A DNA stretch of 14,765 bases from Gammaproteobacteria bacterium (GTDB lineage Bacteria > Pseudomonadota > Gammaproteobacteria > GCA-001735895), in contig JAOUJX010000055.1 in the NCBI GenBank assembly GCA_029882955.1, positions 1 through 14,765 of the forward strand, in the 5' to 3' direction. Shown piece after piece: positions 1 to 7,301 of this stretch. How positions within the stretch are numbered: position 1 is the stretch's first letter; every line of letters begins with the position of its first letter. The position numbers were made by a program, and so were the translations under genes. The notes beneath the pieces were generated by a model. The model searched no databases. It worked only from the letters and a program-made list of their open reading frames with translations, and was not told the origin of the DNA.

Positions 1-671
1 ACTCCGAGGGTGAATACGCCGGTGTCGGCGGGCGGGCTCACCGTGACTTTCCGGAAGAAGTCGCGATGGATGTCTCTGTATTCACCCGCGCCGGGGTCGA
101 GAGAATCCAGCGTTTTGCACTGGATCTGGCACGCAGCCGACCGCGTAAACAGCTAACCCTGGTGACCAAATCGAATGCCCAGCGCCACGGCATGGTGATG
201 TGGGACGACTGCTTCGCACGTGTTAAACAAGATTACCCCGATGTGAAAACCGATAAAATGCTGGTCGATGCGATGACTACGCGAATGGTACTCGATCCGT
301 CTTCGCTGGACGTTATCGTCGCGAGTAATTTACACGCAGATGTTTTATCCGACCTGGCAGCTGCGCTATCGGGCAGCCTGGGTATCGCACCGACAGCCAA
401 CTTGCGCCCGGAAGGTGATTTTCCATCGATGTTCGAACCGATTCACGGTTCCGCCTTCGATATCATGGGAAAAGGTATTGCCAATCCGATAGGATCATTC
501 TGGTCAGCTTCGATGATGCTCGAACACCTCGGTGAGAAGGACTCTGCCGATCGTTTGATGTCGGCGATCGAAACAGTCACTGCGGCTGGCGATATCATGC
601 CAGCCGATCTCGGTGGTACGGCGACAACCAGAGAAATGACCGATGCAGTGATTAAAGCGTTGGGCCATTGA
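1..671 (+). CDS. Tartrate dehydrogenase / D-malate dehydrogenase (decarboxylating) family, 5'-truncated by window edge
   Basis: The reading frame is open from base 3, so the start lies upstream; 222 residues are present of about 350-360 usual for the family. The enzyme belongs to the NAD- and divalent-metal-dependent beta-decarboxylating dehydrogenases and would oxidise tartrate, D-malate or a similar 2-hydroxy diacid in the cytoplasm. The visible start SEGEYAGVGGR matches the TtuC/DmlA subgroup, not LeuB or isocitrate dehydrogenase. Further on are SVFTRAGVERI, the catalytic lysine region VTKSN, the metal-binding aspartate segment ASNLHADVLSDL, and the NAD-binding loop FEPIHGSAFDIMGKGIANPIG split over the active-site edge. 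The histidine in SNLHAD is where relatives commonly have phenylalanine. Substrate cannot be settled from the sequence. The gene ends 19 bp before mltA, with no visible terminator between, so read-through into mltA is possible although the functions are unrelated. Confidence 0.85.
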   Translation, partial: SEGEYAGVGGRAHRDFPEEVAMDVSVFTRAGVERIQRFALDLARSRPRKQLTLVTKSNAQRHGMVMWDDCFARVKQDYPDVKTDKMLVDAMTTRMVLDPSSLDVIVASNLHADVLSDLAAALSGSLGIAPTANLRPEGDFPSMFEPIHGSAFDIMGKGIANPIGSFWSASMMLEHLGEKDSADRLMSAIETVTAAGDIMPADLGGTATTREMTDAVIKALGH

Positions 672-690
672 TATAAAATACAATCCCATC

Positions 691-1818
691 ATGCAAAAAA
701 ACCTGCTAATTATCGTCGTGCTTACTTTAGTGTTGAGCGCCTGTGCCACACGGCCACCCGGCATAGGTAATCCGGTTGAATGGTCGAAGCTTCAAAACTG
801 GACTTCGGACAACCAAAGTGAGATGTGGCAGGGGTTTCTTAAAAGCTGCCGGAAACTCAGCCACGAACAATGGCAGGAAGTTTGTCATCTGGCCAACAAC
901 CGTCAGGACCTGAACGATATCGAAGTCAGAGAATTCTTTGAATCGCATTTCGAAGTCCGGCCTGTTTATGCAGAGGATGGCGAAAGCCAGGGTTTGATCA
1001 CAGGCTACTATGAGCCCTTGTTAAAAGGCAGTTGGCAACGCTCCGAAGTATTTCGTTATCCACTTTATGGGGTACCTAAGGATTTACTGATCGTCGATCT
1101 CGGCGAAATTTATCCCGAACTGAAAAGCATGCGTTTACGCGGCAAGCTCGATGGCAACAGGGTAGTGCCCTATTACGATCGCGCGCAACTGAATGACAAT
1201 GAGGATTTACTTCAGGGCACTGAGATTCTGTGGGTCGATAGTTTAGTGGATGTGTTTTTCCTGCATATCCAGGGCTCTGGTCGAGTACAACTCACTGACG
1301 GTTCTACCGCAGCGGTGGGCTACGCTGAGCAAAACGGTCACCCCTACCAATCGATAGGCAAGGTATTGATTGAAATGGGAGAGCTGGAAAGAGATCAGGT
1401 TACGCTCTTTACCATAAAGGACTGGTTAAAGTCGAACCCGAACCGGCTGAATGAGGTTCTCTCAAGAAATCCGAGTTATATATTTTTCGAATTAAGAGAC
1501 GGACAGGCAGACGGGCCGCTTGGCTCTCTCAACGTAGCGCTAACACCTCGACGGAGTATTGCGGTTGACCGTAGTGTCATTCCTTTAGGTGCCCCAGTAT
1601 GGTTGCAAACCACACTGCCAGACGAACAACAATCACCGCTAAACACGCTCATGCTGGCACAGGATACCGGCGGGGCCATCAAAGGCCATGTTCGTGCCGA
1701 TGTTTTCTGGGGCCGGGGCGACGAAGCCGAAAAACTGGCGGGGTTGATGAAGCAGCAGGGCAAACTTTTTGTCCTGCTACCCAGGGGGTATTTGATAAAG
1801 CATAATCCTGGCCATTGA
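691..1818 (+). CDS. mltA: Membrane-bound lytic murein transglycosylase A (MltA)
   Basis: A 375-residue lipoprotein that cleaves peptidoglycan between MurNAc and GlcNAc, forming 1,6-anhydro-muramyl ends, from the inner face of the outer membrane. Residues 1-17 are a lipoprotein signal peptide with lipobox L15-S-A-C18. The MltA insert domain follows (for example GLITGYYEPLLKGS near residues 101-114, and FFLHIQGSGRV near 189-199). The C-terminal 3D (three-aspartate) domain carries AQDTGGAIKGHVRAD and FWGRGDEAE; D325 of DTGGAI is in the conserved catalytic region, and the presumed general acid is one of these aspartates. Residue 19 is Ala, not Asp, which fits outer-membrane sorting. Length is normal. 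No Shine-Dalgarno sequence is visible before the ATG. The upstream stretch 672-684 is A+T-rich and -10-like, but I could not find a matching -35. Confidence 0.95.
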   Translation: MQKNLLIIVVLTLVLSACATRPPGIGNPVEWSKLQNWTSDNQSEMWQGFLKSCRKLSHEQWQEVCHLANNRQDLNDIEVREFFESHFEVRPVYAEDGESQGLITGYYEPLLKGSWQRSEVFRYPLYGVPKDLLIVDLGEIYPELKSMRLRGKLDGNRVVPYYDRAQLNDNEDLLQGTEILWVDSLVDVFFLHIQGSGRVQLTDGSTAAVGYAEQNGHPYQSIGKVLIEMGELERDQVTLFTIKDWLKSNPNRLNEVLSRNPSYIFFELRDGQADGPLGSLNVALTPRRSIAVDRSVIPLGAPVWLQTTLPDEQQSPLNTLMLAQDTGGAIKGHVRADVFWGRGDEAEKLAGLMKQQGKLFVLLPRGYLIKHNPGH

Positions 1819-2131
1819 ATTAAAGTAGTAAAAACCAGATACCCCCAATATTGATGCTGATTCAAGTAGATCGCGCGCTTCAATCGCTAAAGCATTTTTA
1901 TATGGATTGCCAGGTAAGGAGTAGACCCTGAGGAGTCGTGCGAGATTCGGCATGACCTGGCCCGACACGGTTTTAGTCGTATGTACAGACAACCGAAAAA
2001 ATAAATAGGATAGTATTATCCGTTATCTACCATCAGTCGATCTAATCCAATAACGTCGTGTTTTGTGTAACAGAACATCACTAGACATAAAATCTCATGG
2101 CAGTATTATCAAACTCACCGGTTATCGCACA

Positions 2132-2144
2132 GGATATAATATCC
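2132..2144 (+). promoter_or_regulatory. Candidate -10 element embedded in a palindrome, upstream of the DsrE-family gene
   Basis: A perfect TATAAT lies at 2135-2140, inside the palindrome GGATA-TAA-TATCC (2132-2144). It is about 58 bp before the chosen start at 2198. No good -35 hexamer is found 16-18 bp upstream (the sequence there is AACTCA-like), so either the promoter depends on an activator or the match is fortuitous. The palindrome over the -10 box would suit a repressor operator; that is inference. Confidence 0.3.
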
Positions 2145-2186
2145 AGGTATCCGCATTTCGTTCCGATATTCCAGATTGGATAGCAC

Positions 2187-2190
2187 GGAG
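2187..2190 (+). promoter_or_regulatory. Shine-Dalgarno site fixing the start of the DsrE-family gene
   Basis: GGAG at 2187-2190 lies 7 bases before ATG 2198. It decides for this start over an in-frame TTG at 2063, which would add 45 residues before an obvious signal peptide. Confidence 0.75.
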
Positions 2191-2197
2191 AAAAACT

Positions 2198-2704
2198 ATG
2201 AAATATACATACTCAGTATTGAATAAACTTTCTGCTTTAACTCTAATGTTGGTAATTGTCAGCCATGCGGTTTGGGCGGATGAAGCCTCGGAAGAAGATA
2301 TCGCCAAGGTTGTATATCACGCGGATTACGCCGACCCCCGTCGATTTAGCGCCATGTTGACCAGTATCAATAATATGGTGACGCATTATCAGAATGAGTT
2401 CATAGATTATGATATTCGCATCGTTTTCGTGGCGCAGGGTATCCGTTTCCTGACAGATGATAAGCTCGAGCAAACGCCGTTTGCAGAAGATTCTGCCCTG
2501 GCCGAGCGGCGTGATGAACTCAGGGGCAGAATGCTATCGCTATACAATGTACATGAAGTAAAACTGGAGCTTTGCGAGATTACTCGGGCGGGAGTTAATC
2601 TGCCCGCAGACAAACTGTATCCGGGCGTGGTTGCCGTACCTTCGGGCGTGGTGCAGATTGCTGAACTTCAAAGGCGAGGATATTCCTACCTCAAAATACA
2701 ATAA
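2198..2704 (+). CDS. Secreted DsrE/DsrF-like family protein
   Basis: A 168-residue protein with an N-terminal signal peptide: charged start, hydrophobic stretch about residues 11-25, and a likely cleavage after A27 (HAVWA|DE). The mature part is a single DsrE-like alpha/beta domain, seen from VVYHADYADPRRFSAML, a central IRIVFVAQGIRFL strand-turn, and the closing VVAVPSGVVQIAELQRRGY segment. DsrE-like domains bind or carry sulfur, often on a cysteine; the single cysteine in the mature part, C126 (ELCEITR), lies where relatives often keep one. Periplasmic, stand-alone members are common in proteobacteria and have no firmly established function. No dsr or tus partners are nearby, so sulfur relay is not supported by context. 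The PDZ-protein gene follows after 63 bp on the same strand and may be cotranscribed. Confidence 0.82.
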   Translation: MKYTYSVLNKLSALTLMLVIVSHAVWADEASEEDIAKVVYHADYADPRRFSAMLTSINNMVTHYQNEFIDYDIRIVFVAQGIRFLTDDKLEQTPFAEDSALAERRDELRGRMLSLYNVHEVKLELCEITRAGVNLPADKLYPGVVAVPSGVVQIAELQRRGYSYLKIQ

Positions 2705-2767
2705 ACGCTGGTCCTCCTGTAAAATCCAGGTCGCCCACAGCTACCAATAAACAGCTATTATGGCGAT

Positions 2768-3622
2768 ATGAAATCTCCTCTATTAATAATTCTGGCAAGC
2801 CTGACAATCGGACTGGCAGTTGGTTTTTTACTTAAAGACGGTTCCAGTAAACATGAGCCGATTCAGACCTCCATCACTCAGAATACGTCTGTACTCGACA
2901 ATACCGAAACTAAAGCCGTACAGATAACCGATAATCATGCGGTCCGACAACTCCAGCAACAACTGCAGGATGAAATCACCGCTCGTCAATCGCTACAAAA
3001 ACAGCTCGACAGCCTGAGCAAGCAACTCGCGGCTTTAGAGCAGAACTGGCAACTGCAATATTCAGAGCAGTCCAGTCAGCCAACCAGCACCAGCTCACAT
3101 CCTGAAAGCACTGAAAAAGACTGGTTTAATACCCAGGCGCTGATCGACGGCGGACTGAGTAGTGCTGAAGCAAATGACCTCAAAGTATTTTTTGAGCAAC
3201 AGGAAATGCAGCTCATGTTTCTCCGCGACCAGTCGATCCGTGAAAGCTGGGATAGACAGAAATACCGCGAGGAATTACAGAAAGTCGAAGAAAGCAGTCA
3301 GGCTTTTTTAAACCAGCTCAACGACAGCACCTACGACGCTTATCTTTATGCATCAGGCCAGCCCAACCGGGTCGAAGTTACTAATGTGCTGGACAGTTCG
3401 CAGGCCAGTAGCGCGGGCATCCAGCCGGGTGATCGTATTATCAGTTATGACAATGAGCGCATCTATAGTGGCTTCGAACTAAGAACCGCCACTTCCGGCG
3501 GCGATATCAATGCGTCGGTAGCGGTCGAAGTTGAACGCGATGGCGAAATTCTGGAACTCTACCTGAGCCGTGGCCCGCTCGGAATCCGCATGAATTCGAT
3601 CAGCGTGGCGCCAGATCATTAA
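2768..3622 (+). CDS. Membrane-anchored coiled-coil PDZ-domain protein
   Basis: A 284-residue protein. Residues 4-22 form one hydrophobic helix without a clear cleavage site, so it is probably an uncleaved anchor with the rest in the periplasm. Residues about 58-97 are Gln/Leu/Lys-rich with heptad-like spacing, suggesting a coiled coil (RQLQQQLQDEI, SLQKQLDSLSKQL). A Ser/Thr/Gln-rich linker (98-116) leads to a helical region (119-190) and a PDZ domain (about 200-270), recognised by VEVTNVLDSSQAS, the carboxylate-loop-side GIQPGDRIISYDNERI (217-232), and VAVEVERDGEILEL. No protease domain or catalytic Ser/His/Asp arrangement is present, so this is not a DegP-type or rhomboid enzyme; it is more likely an adaptor or scaffold. 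No Shine-Dalgarno sequence precedes the start. Specific function is not recognised. Confidence 0.78.
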   Translation: MKSPLLIILASLTIGLAVGFLLKDGSSKHEPIQTSITQNTSVLDNTETKAVQITDNHAVRQLQQQLQDEITARQSLQKQLDSLSKQLAALEQNWQLQYSEQSSQPTSTSSHPESTEKDWFNTQALIDGGLSSAEANDLKVFFEQQEMQLMFLRDQSIRESWDRQKYREELQKVEESSQAFLNQLNDSTYDAYLYASGQPNRVEVTNVLDSSQASSAGIQPGDRIISYDNERIYSGFELRTATSGGDINASVAVEVERDGEILELYLSRGPLGIRMNSISVAPDH

Positions 3623-3723
3623 AAAGAAAGGCCCTGAAAAAGGCATTGATACTCGTCGTATTTGACCAGACTCAGCTCTTGCTATCTATTCCTAATGGCT
3701 TAGGGTAATCGCTCTAAAGTTAG

Positions 3724-3740
3724 TGCATAATGGAGATGCA
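3724..3740 (+). promoter_or_regulatory. Possible -10 box and small inverted repeat before the response-regulator gene
   Basis: CATAAT (3726-3731, 5 of 6 to the consensus -10) lies within an inverted repeat TGCAT (3724-3728) / ATGCA (3736-3740), about 35 bp before ATG 3768. I find no matching -35 at 16-18 bp. The 145-bp interval 3623-3767 otherwise holds nothing recognisable and no strong terminator for the upstream gene. Confidence 0.2.
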
Positions 3741-3767
3741 TTAAGATAATAATTAGATACGATAATC

Positions 3768-4430
3768 ATGAAAGTGTTGCTTGTTGATGACCACAGCCTC
3801 TTTAGGGATGGGATGCACCTGGTATTAACCCGACTGGACGATAACCTTCAGGTTTTCGATGCTAGCAGCTACAGTGAAGCACTGCCTTACATAAAAGAAA
3901 ACCCCGATCTGGATTTGATTCTGCTCGATCTTGGGCTACCAGATATAAGCGACATTAATGCACTGGAAAAAATCAGAAAAATGCAACCATCCACACCGGT
4001 TGTCGTGATCTCCAGCAACGACGATAGCAGTAAAGTCGAGCAAATGCTAAAAATTGGTGCCCAGGGATATATCCCGAAATCTACCAGCGCCGAACTTTTA
4101 ATCAACTCATTAAAACTGGTTTTGTCGGGCGGTATTTATATTCCGCCGGAGATTCTTTCTCGACAGTCGACAAGCTCCGCCAATCCCTACCCAAAAACGG
4201 TTGATACCAGCGATGCCCCACTAACACCTCGCCAACTGAATGTGTTACAAAAGCTGGCGCATGGCAATTCGAATAAGGAAATCGGCCAATTGCTGAATAT
4301 GGCTGAATCGACTGTAAGAGTGCATATGGCAGCTATTCTTAAAGAACTCGGCGTTTCAAATCGTACCCGCGCAGTGCATATAGCACTACAAAAGGGCTGG
4401 GTTACTGTTGAGCAGGAACAAGAAGGCTAG
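3768..4430 (+). CDS. NarL/FixJ-family DNA-binding response regulator
   Basis: A 220-residue cytoplasmic transcription regulator. The receiver domain (about 1-120) has the acidic pair D7-D8, the phosphoacceptor D54 (LILLDLGLP), the switch serine S82 (VVISSND) and the conserved K104 (YIPKS), so all residues needed for phosphorylation are present. A Ser/Pro/Thr-rich linker (131-150) precedes a LuxR/GerE helix-turn-helix (about 151-213): LTPRQLNVLQKLAHG, SNKEIGQLL, and the recognition helix region AESTVRVHMAAILKELGV. The natural partner is the convergent hybrid kinase; the two stop codons overlap in one CTAG. Target genes cannot be read from the sequence. No good Shine-Dalgarno sequence is seen before the ATG. 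Confidence 0.92.
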   Translation: MKVLLVDDHSLFRDGMHLVLTRLDDNLQVFDASSYSEALPYIKENPDLDLILLDLGLPDISDINALEKIRKMQPSTPVVVISSNDDSSKVEQMLKIGAQGYIPKSTSAELLINSLKLVLSGGIYIPPEILSRQSTSSANPYPKTVDTSDAPLTPRQLNVLQKLAHGNSNKEIGQLLNMAESTVRVHMAAILKELGVSNRTRAVHIALQKGWVTVEQEQEG

Positions 4431-6190
4431 ATAGACAGCAATAAAGAGTTCATTGTTGCTCGCAATTTACCACCGGGAACCGGCTTGTGCAGCACGACAA
4501 AACCGCTATCTCCAACCTGTTTGATGCGGTCGGGACTGGTATCGCCAGTGACAATGATGGCGGGTATTGTGCTGTCCTGATAAAAATCATGTATCTCCCT
4601 AATCACTTCCAGGCCAGTCTCGCGATCCGGCAATCGGTAATCGGTGACTATTAAATCTGGTTTTCGTGACTGCGACAGCACCCGTTTAACATCTCCCGCG
4701 CCGCTTAACTCCTCAATCTCGCAACCCCATCCGTCCAGCAGCAAATTCAAGCCATCTCTTATTTCGACCTCGTCTTCGACAATCACAACAAACTTACCGG
4801 ACAATTCACCGGTCGACGCCGGGGCCGATAAATTTAATTGGGTGATATCTTCAACAGAAGAACTCGGCAGCTCTATTGAAAATACCGACCCCTTCCCCGC
4901 TGTCGTTTTTAGCGAGAGTTTCGCTTCCAGTAAATCGGCTAACCTGCGAACAATTGCAAGCCCCAGCCCCAGTCCCTTACTTCGATCACGACTATGGTTA
5001 TTCAATTGCTGAAACTCTTCAAAAACAATTTGAGTCTTATCGGGCTGAATCCCTATCCCGGTATCGTAAACCGAGATAACAACTGAAGTCTCGCGCCTTC
5101 GGCAGCCGACCAGCACCCTTCCCTGTTCGGTATATCGGATAGCATTCGATATAAAGTTTCGCAATATTCGTTCAACCACCTGCTTATCACTGGTGAGGTA
5201 TAAGGAACAGGGTGCAAACCGAATCTGTAACTTTTTTTCCGCTGCTATAGATTCGAATTCATTGGCTAACAAGTCAAAATGGCTTTGTATCTTAAACGGC
5301 CTGTTTTCAACGCTAACGGCATTTGCGTCCAGTTTCGATATATCCAGCAAAGAAACCAGTAAGCTTTCCAGCGCGGCGCTGGATCTTTTAATTTTTTCGA
5401 TTATTTTCGCCTGCGGACTTCCCTGACTTTGCTCATCGAGAATATCAAGAAACAAACCCATTGCATGCATAGGCTGACGTAAGTCATGACTGGCTGCTGC
5501 CAAAAACCTTGTTTTCGCAGCACTTTCTGATTCAACCCTGTTTTTTTCCAGTAGTAGTTGCTGGACCAGCGCTGAATTGTCGCTCCTTAGCCTAATCGAT
5601 TCATCAATGATATTTTTATTTTTGCGTGAAATTAAAATCTGTAAAATCAAAAAAACCGTTAACATCGCTGCCAGTACAGCAAACTCAATACTGCCCTCTG
5701 AAGCCAGTACATAGGCAAAAGGTAAAAGAGTCGGTATCGCAAAGGCGTAATAAGACCAGGCGAAATTCGACAGGGATGCCGACGAGCCGACCGTTACCCC
5801 CGTCATCGTCATTAATAAAACCAGCATAATGACCGGATCGCTGGTATCCAGAAACAGGACTGACGTCGCTCCCCAGGCACATCCGGAAATAAACGTGTTT
5901 ACGGCAAAAAACCACCCCCAGCGGATGGTATCCTCTTCGGTTCGTTCCTTGCGGTAGTAACTCCTAACCATTAAGAAACGAAAAGCTGTGAATCCGAGCA
6001 TAAGGCTCAGCCAGTAAAGTACTAATGTATTTCCAGTTAATCCAAACAGAAGGAATGCCAGCAGAGAAGAAATTAAAACATTACTGATAAGAATGAAATA
6101 AGACTGGCTATAAAGCGCCCTGATGCCCTCTACCTGGATTCGGCTCTGCAGGCTCATCTGATCGGGATCAATACTAATCCTTAGACTCAT
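4427..6190 (-). CDS. Hybrid sensor histidine kinase, six-helix membrane domain plus C-terminal receiver
   Basis: A 587-residue inner-membrane protein. Six hydrophobic helices (about 31-50, 55-75, 93-113, 119-136, 145-163, 168-187) with short loops form the sensor, so the signal is probably read within or at the membrane and not by a large periplasmic domain. A helical linker (190-225) leads to the HisKA domain with H235 in SHDLRQPMHAMGLFL, and a HATPase domain with N-box N345/N349, G1 box DTGIG (376-380) and G2 box GLGLGL (406-411). The C-terminal receiver has E472-D473, phosphoacceptor D517 (IVTDYRLP), T548 and K569. The HDLRQP-type box is typical of hybrid kinases that work with NarL-type regulators, matching the convergent neighbour. 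A strong Shine-Dalgarno (GGAG, 7 bases from the start) supports this start. The gene follows the two slp genes on the same strand after 52 bp. Confidence 0.93.
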   Translation of the reverse strand: MSLRISIDPDQMSLQSRIQVEGIRALYSQSYFILISNVLISSLLAFLLFGLTGNTLVLYWLSLMLGFTAFRFLMVRSYYRKERTEEDTIRWGWFFAVNTFISGCAWGATSVLFLDTSDPVIMLVLLMTMTGVTVGSSASLSNFAWSYYAFAIPTLLPFAYVLASEGSIEFAVLAAMLTVFLILQILISRKNKNIIDESIRLRSDNSALVQQLLLEKNRVESESAAKTRFLAAASHDLRQPMHAMGLFLDILDEQSQGSPQAKIIEKIKRSSAALESLLVSLLDISKLDANAVSVENRPFKIQSHFDLLANEFESIAAEKKLQIRFAPCSLYLTSDKQVVERILRNFISNAIRYTEQGRVLVGCRRRETSVVISVYDTGIGIQPDKTQIVFEEFQQLNNHSRDRSKGLGLGLAIVRRLADLLEAKLSLKTTAGKGSVFSIELPSSSVEDITQLNLSAPASTGELSGKFVVIVEDEVEIRDGLNLLLDGWGCEIEELSGAGDVKRVLSQSRKPDLIVTDYRLPDRETGLEVIREIHDFYQDSTIPAIIVTGDTSPDRIKQVGDSGFVVLHKPVPGGKLRATMNSLLLSI

Positions 6191-6197
6191 TATTAAT

Positions 6198-6216
6198 CTC
6201 CTACACCGCCGGGTGT
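6198..6216 (-). promoter_or_regulatory. Shine-Dalgarno site and adjacent GC-rich hairpin before the kinase gene
   Basis: Read on the minus strand, a 5-bp stem ACACC/GGTGT with a four-base loop (6203-6216) sits two bases before GGAG (6201-6198), which is 7 bases from the kinase ATG. No U-run follows the stem, so it is not an intrinsic terminator. If slp-slp-kinase is one transcript, the hairpin could act as a processing boundary or tune translation of the kinase; this is inference. Confidence 0.4.
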
Positions 6217-6242
6217 GACATCCGATTTAAAACTATCACTAT

Positions 6243-6725
6243 TCAAAAAACGATACCGATACCGAAATGAAATTTAGTCTGACTGGCATCATCTCTCGGA
6301 GACCACAGATGAATTTCCTGAGCGACGAGAACCGGGTAGCTATAACTAGTTTCACCAATCAGTCCCTGCTGGCTATCGCCTACCTCGCCAAGAACAGTCA
6401 GTGATTTACCCTGAGTATAAACGGTTGGCTCCAGAAACCCCGACTGCAATACCAGCACTCGTCCGAGCGGTTTTTTATTTTGAAGGGGGCGTTGCGACCT
6501 GTCCAGTGGATAGGCCAGCACTTCAATTTGCGTGATATCTTTCAAATTCTGTATGTCCAGAATAGTGCCGCCCCATAGAGCCAGTTTTCCATGACTATCG
6601 ACCGGACTCTCCATAACGCGCGCTGGCGTCAGCGCTCCATCCACCTGAGAAACATCGATAACAGGGTTACTCGCACAAGCTGTGAGCAGAGTAACGAGTA
6701 TTAGCAGGCAAAGATTATGATGCAT
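6243..6725 (-). CDS. Slp-family outer-membrane lipoprotein (downstream copy)
   Basis: A 160-residue lipoprotein with lipobox L14-T-A-C17 after a short hydrophobic signal. The Slp-type beta-rich domain is seen from LWGGTILDIQN (50-60), VLAYPLDRSQRP (69-80), GFLEPTVYTQGKSLTVLGEV (96-115 region), and SYSYPVLVAQEIHLWSP (127-143). Slp proteins (E. coli Slp and YeaY) are outer-membrane lipoproteins linked to starvation and acid stress; the molecular role is poorly defined. Residue 18 is Ala, consistent with outer-membrane sorting. The last ten residues, KFHFGIGIVF, alternate polar/small and hydrophobic and end in Phe, which resembles the C-terminal beta signal of outer-membrane proteins; this is unusual for a soluble-domain lipoprotein. 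The gene follows its paralogue by 33 bp. Confidence 0.85.
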   Translation of the reverse strand: MHHNLCLLILVTLLTACASNPVIDVSQVDGALTPARVMESPVDSHGKLALWGGTILDIQNLKDITQIEVLAYPLDRSQRPLQNKKPLGRVLVLQSGFLEPTVYTQGKSLTVLGEVGDSQQGLIGETSYSYPVLVAQEIHLWSPRDDASQTKFHFGIGIVF

Positions 6726-6758
6726 CGAGTATTCCGCTTATCAAATCAACTTGTCGAA

Positions 6759-7301
6759 TCAACGATAATAATACGGATGAGGAAAATAAGGCCAACCATA
6801 AAATGGATAATAGGGGCGATAATAATACGGCTCTTTATCCTCGACTTCGGCTAATGGAGGCCACAGGTAAAATTTCTCGACATCAAGTACCGGGTATTCA
6901 TAGTCGAATTCCCCGACTTTTTGCACCACGGTTTTCACCAGTCTGCCAGTCACAGTAATTTCACGTTCCTGACTATATACCAGCGGCTCCAGAAATTGAT
7001 TAGCAACGGCAATAAACCGCCCTGGACTTATATCAGTGATACGCGGTCGGCCATTATCGTCCAGCGGGAAAGCAACGATGGTGATCCAGCTGGATTCCTG
7101 TTTGTTCTCCGTGCCAATAATAACGCCTCCCCAACGAAACTTTCTCGACAGATGGTTCTGTACATTGCCCTTTACTTCCATGAATTGTACCTCACCCTCG
7201 ACAGGCTCTCGAATATCGGGTGGGATATTCGAGCTACATGCCGTCATCAACATCAAAATGAAGATATAGGTCAATTTGTTGAAATGCTTCTGATCCATCA
7301 T
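6759..7301 (-). CDS. Slp-family outer-membrane lipoprotein (upstream copy) with Tyr/Pro-rich tail
   Basis: A 180-residue lipoprotein with lipobox L18-M-T-A-C22. The Slp domain aligns by eye with the neighbouring copy: FRWGGVIIGTEN (56-66), IVAFPLDDNGRPR (75-87), PGRFIAVANQFLEPLVYSQ (93-111), ITVTGRL (115-121) and FDYEYPVLDVEKFYLWPP (132-149). Shared blocks WGG, PLD, GR, FLEP-VY and YPV indicate tandem duplication followed by strong divergence. Residues 157-180 form an aromatic tail with ten Tyr and six Pro, lacking in the other copy; tyrosine/proline-rich ends of this kind are seen in some Slp relatives, with no known role. Two ATG codons in a row (7301 and 7298) are possible starts. Neither has a good Shine-Dalgarno; a short leader ORF ends across the first ATG and may couple translation. 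Confidence 0.87.
   Translation of the reverse strand: MMDQKHFNKLTYIFILMLMTACSSNIPPDIREPVEGEVQFMEVKGNVQNHLSRKFRWGGVIIGTENKQESSWITIVAFPLDDNGRPRITDISPGRFIAVANQFLEPLVYSQEREITVTGRLVKTVVQKVGEFDYEYPVLDVEKFYLWPPLAEVEDKEPYYYRPYYPFYGWPYFPHPYYYR

Larger units (their letters stand above)
1819..2197. other. 379-bp gene-free interval between mltA and the DsrE-family gene
   Basis: No convincing coding frame is present. A 7-base inverted repeat GCCAGGT (1909-1915) / ACCTGGC (1955-1961) encloses 39 bases, but no U-run follows, so it is not a classic terminator. Two short palindromes of the same arms, GGATA/TATCC, occur at 2008-2021 (4-base loop) and 2132-2144 (3-base loop). The nonamer AGTATTATC occurs twice, at 2012-2020 and 2102-2110, exactly 90 bp apart. 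These could be binding sites for a regulator of the downstream gene, but short A+T-rich repeats also arise by chance. Confidence 0.5.

Noticed and set aside
1476..1883. 135-codon minus-strand frame over the mltA 3' end
   Set aside because: It lies antisense to the conserved MltA 3D domain; no recognisable motif.
1909..1961. GCCAGGT/ACCTGGC inverted repeat as mltA terminator or riboswitch
   Set aside because: The arms are 39 bases apart with no U-run and no recognisable aptamer core.
2063..2197. TTG-initiated 45-residue N-terminal extension of the DsrE-family protein
   Set aside because: A strong GGAG ribosome site precedes ATG 2198, and a textbook signal peptide begins there; the extension would bury it and cover the candidate promoter.
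4644..5012. 122-codon open frame opposite the kinase gene
   Set aside because: It is antisense to the receiver and ATPase domains of a clear kinase gene, is Ser/Pro-rich as expected of a shadow frame, and has no ribosome site or family features.
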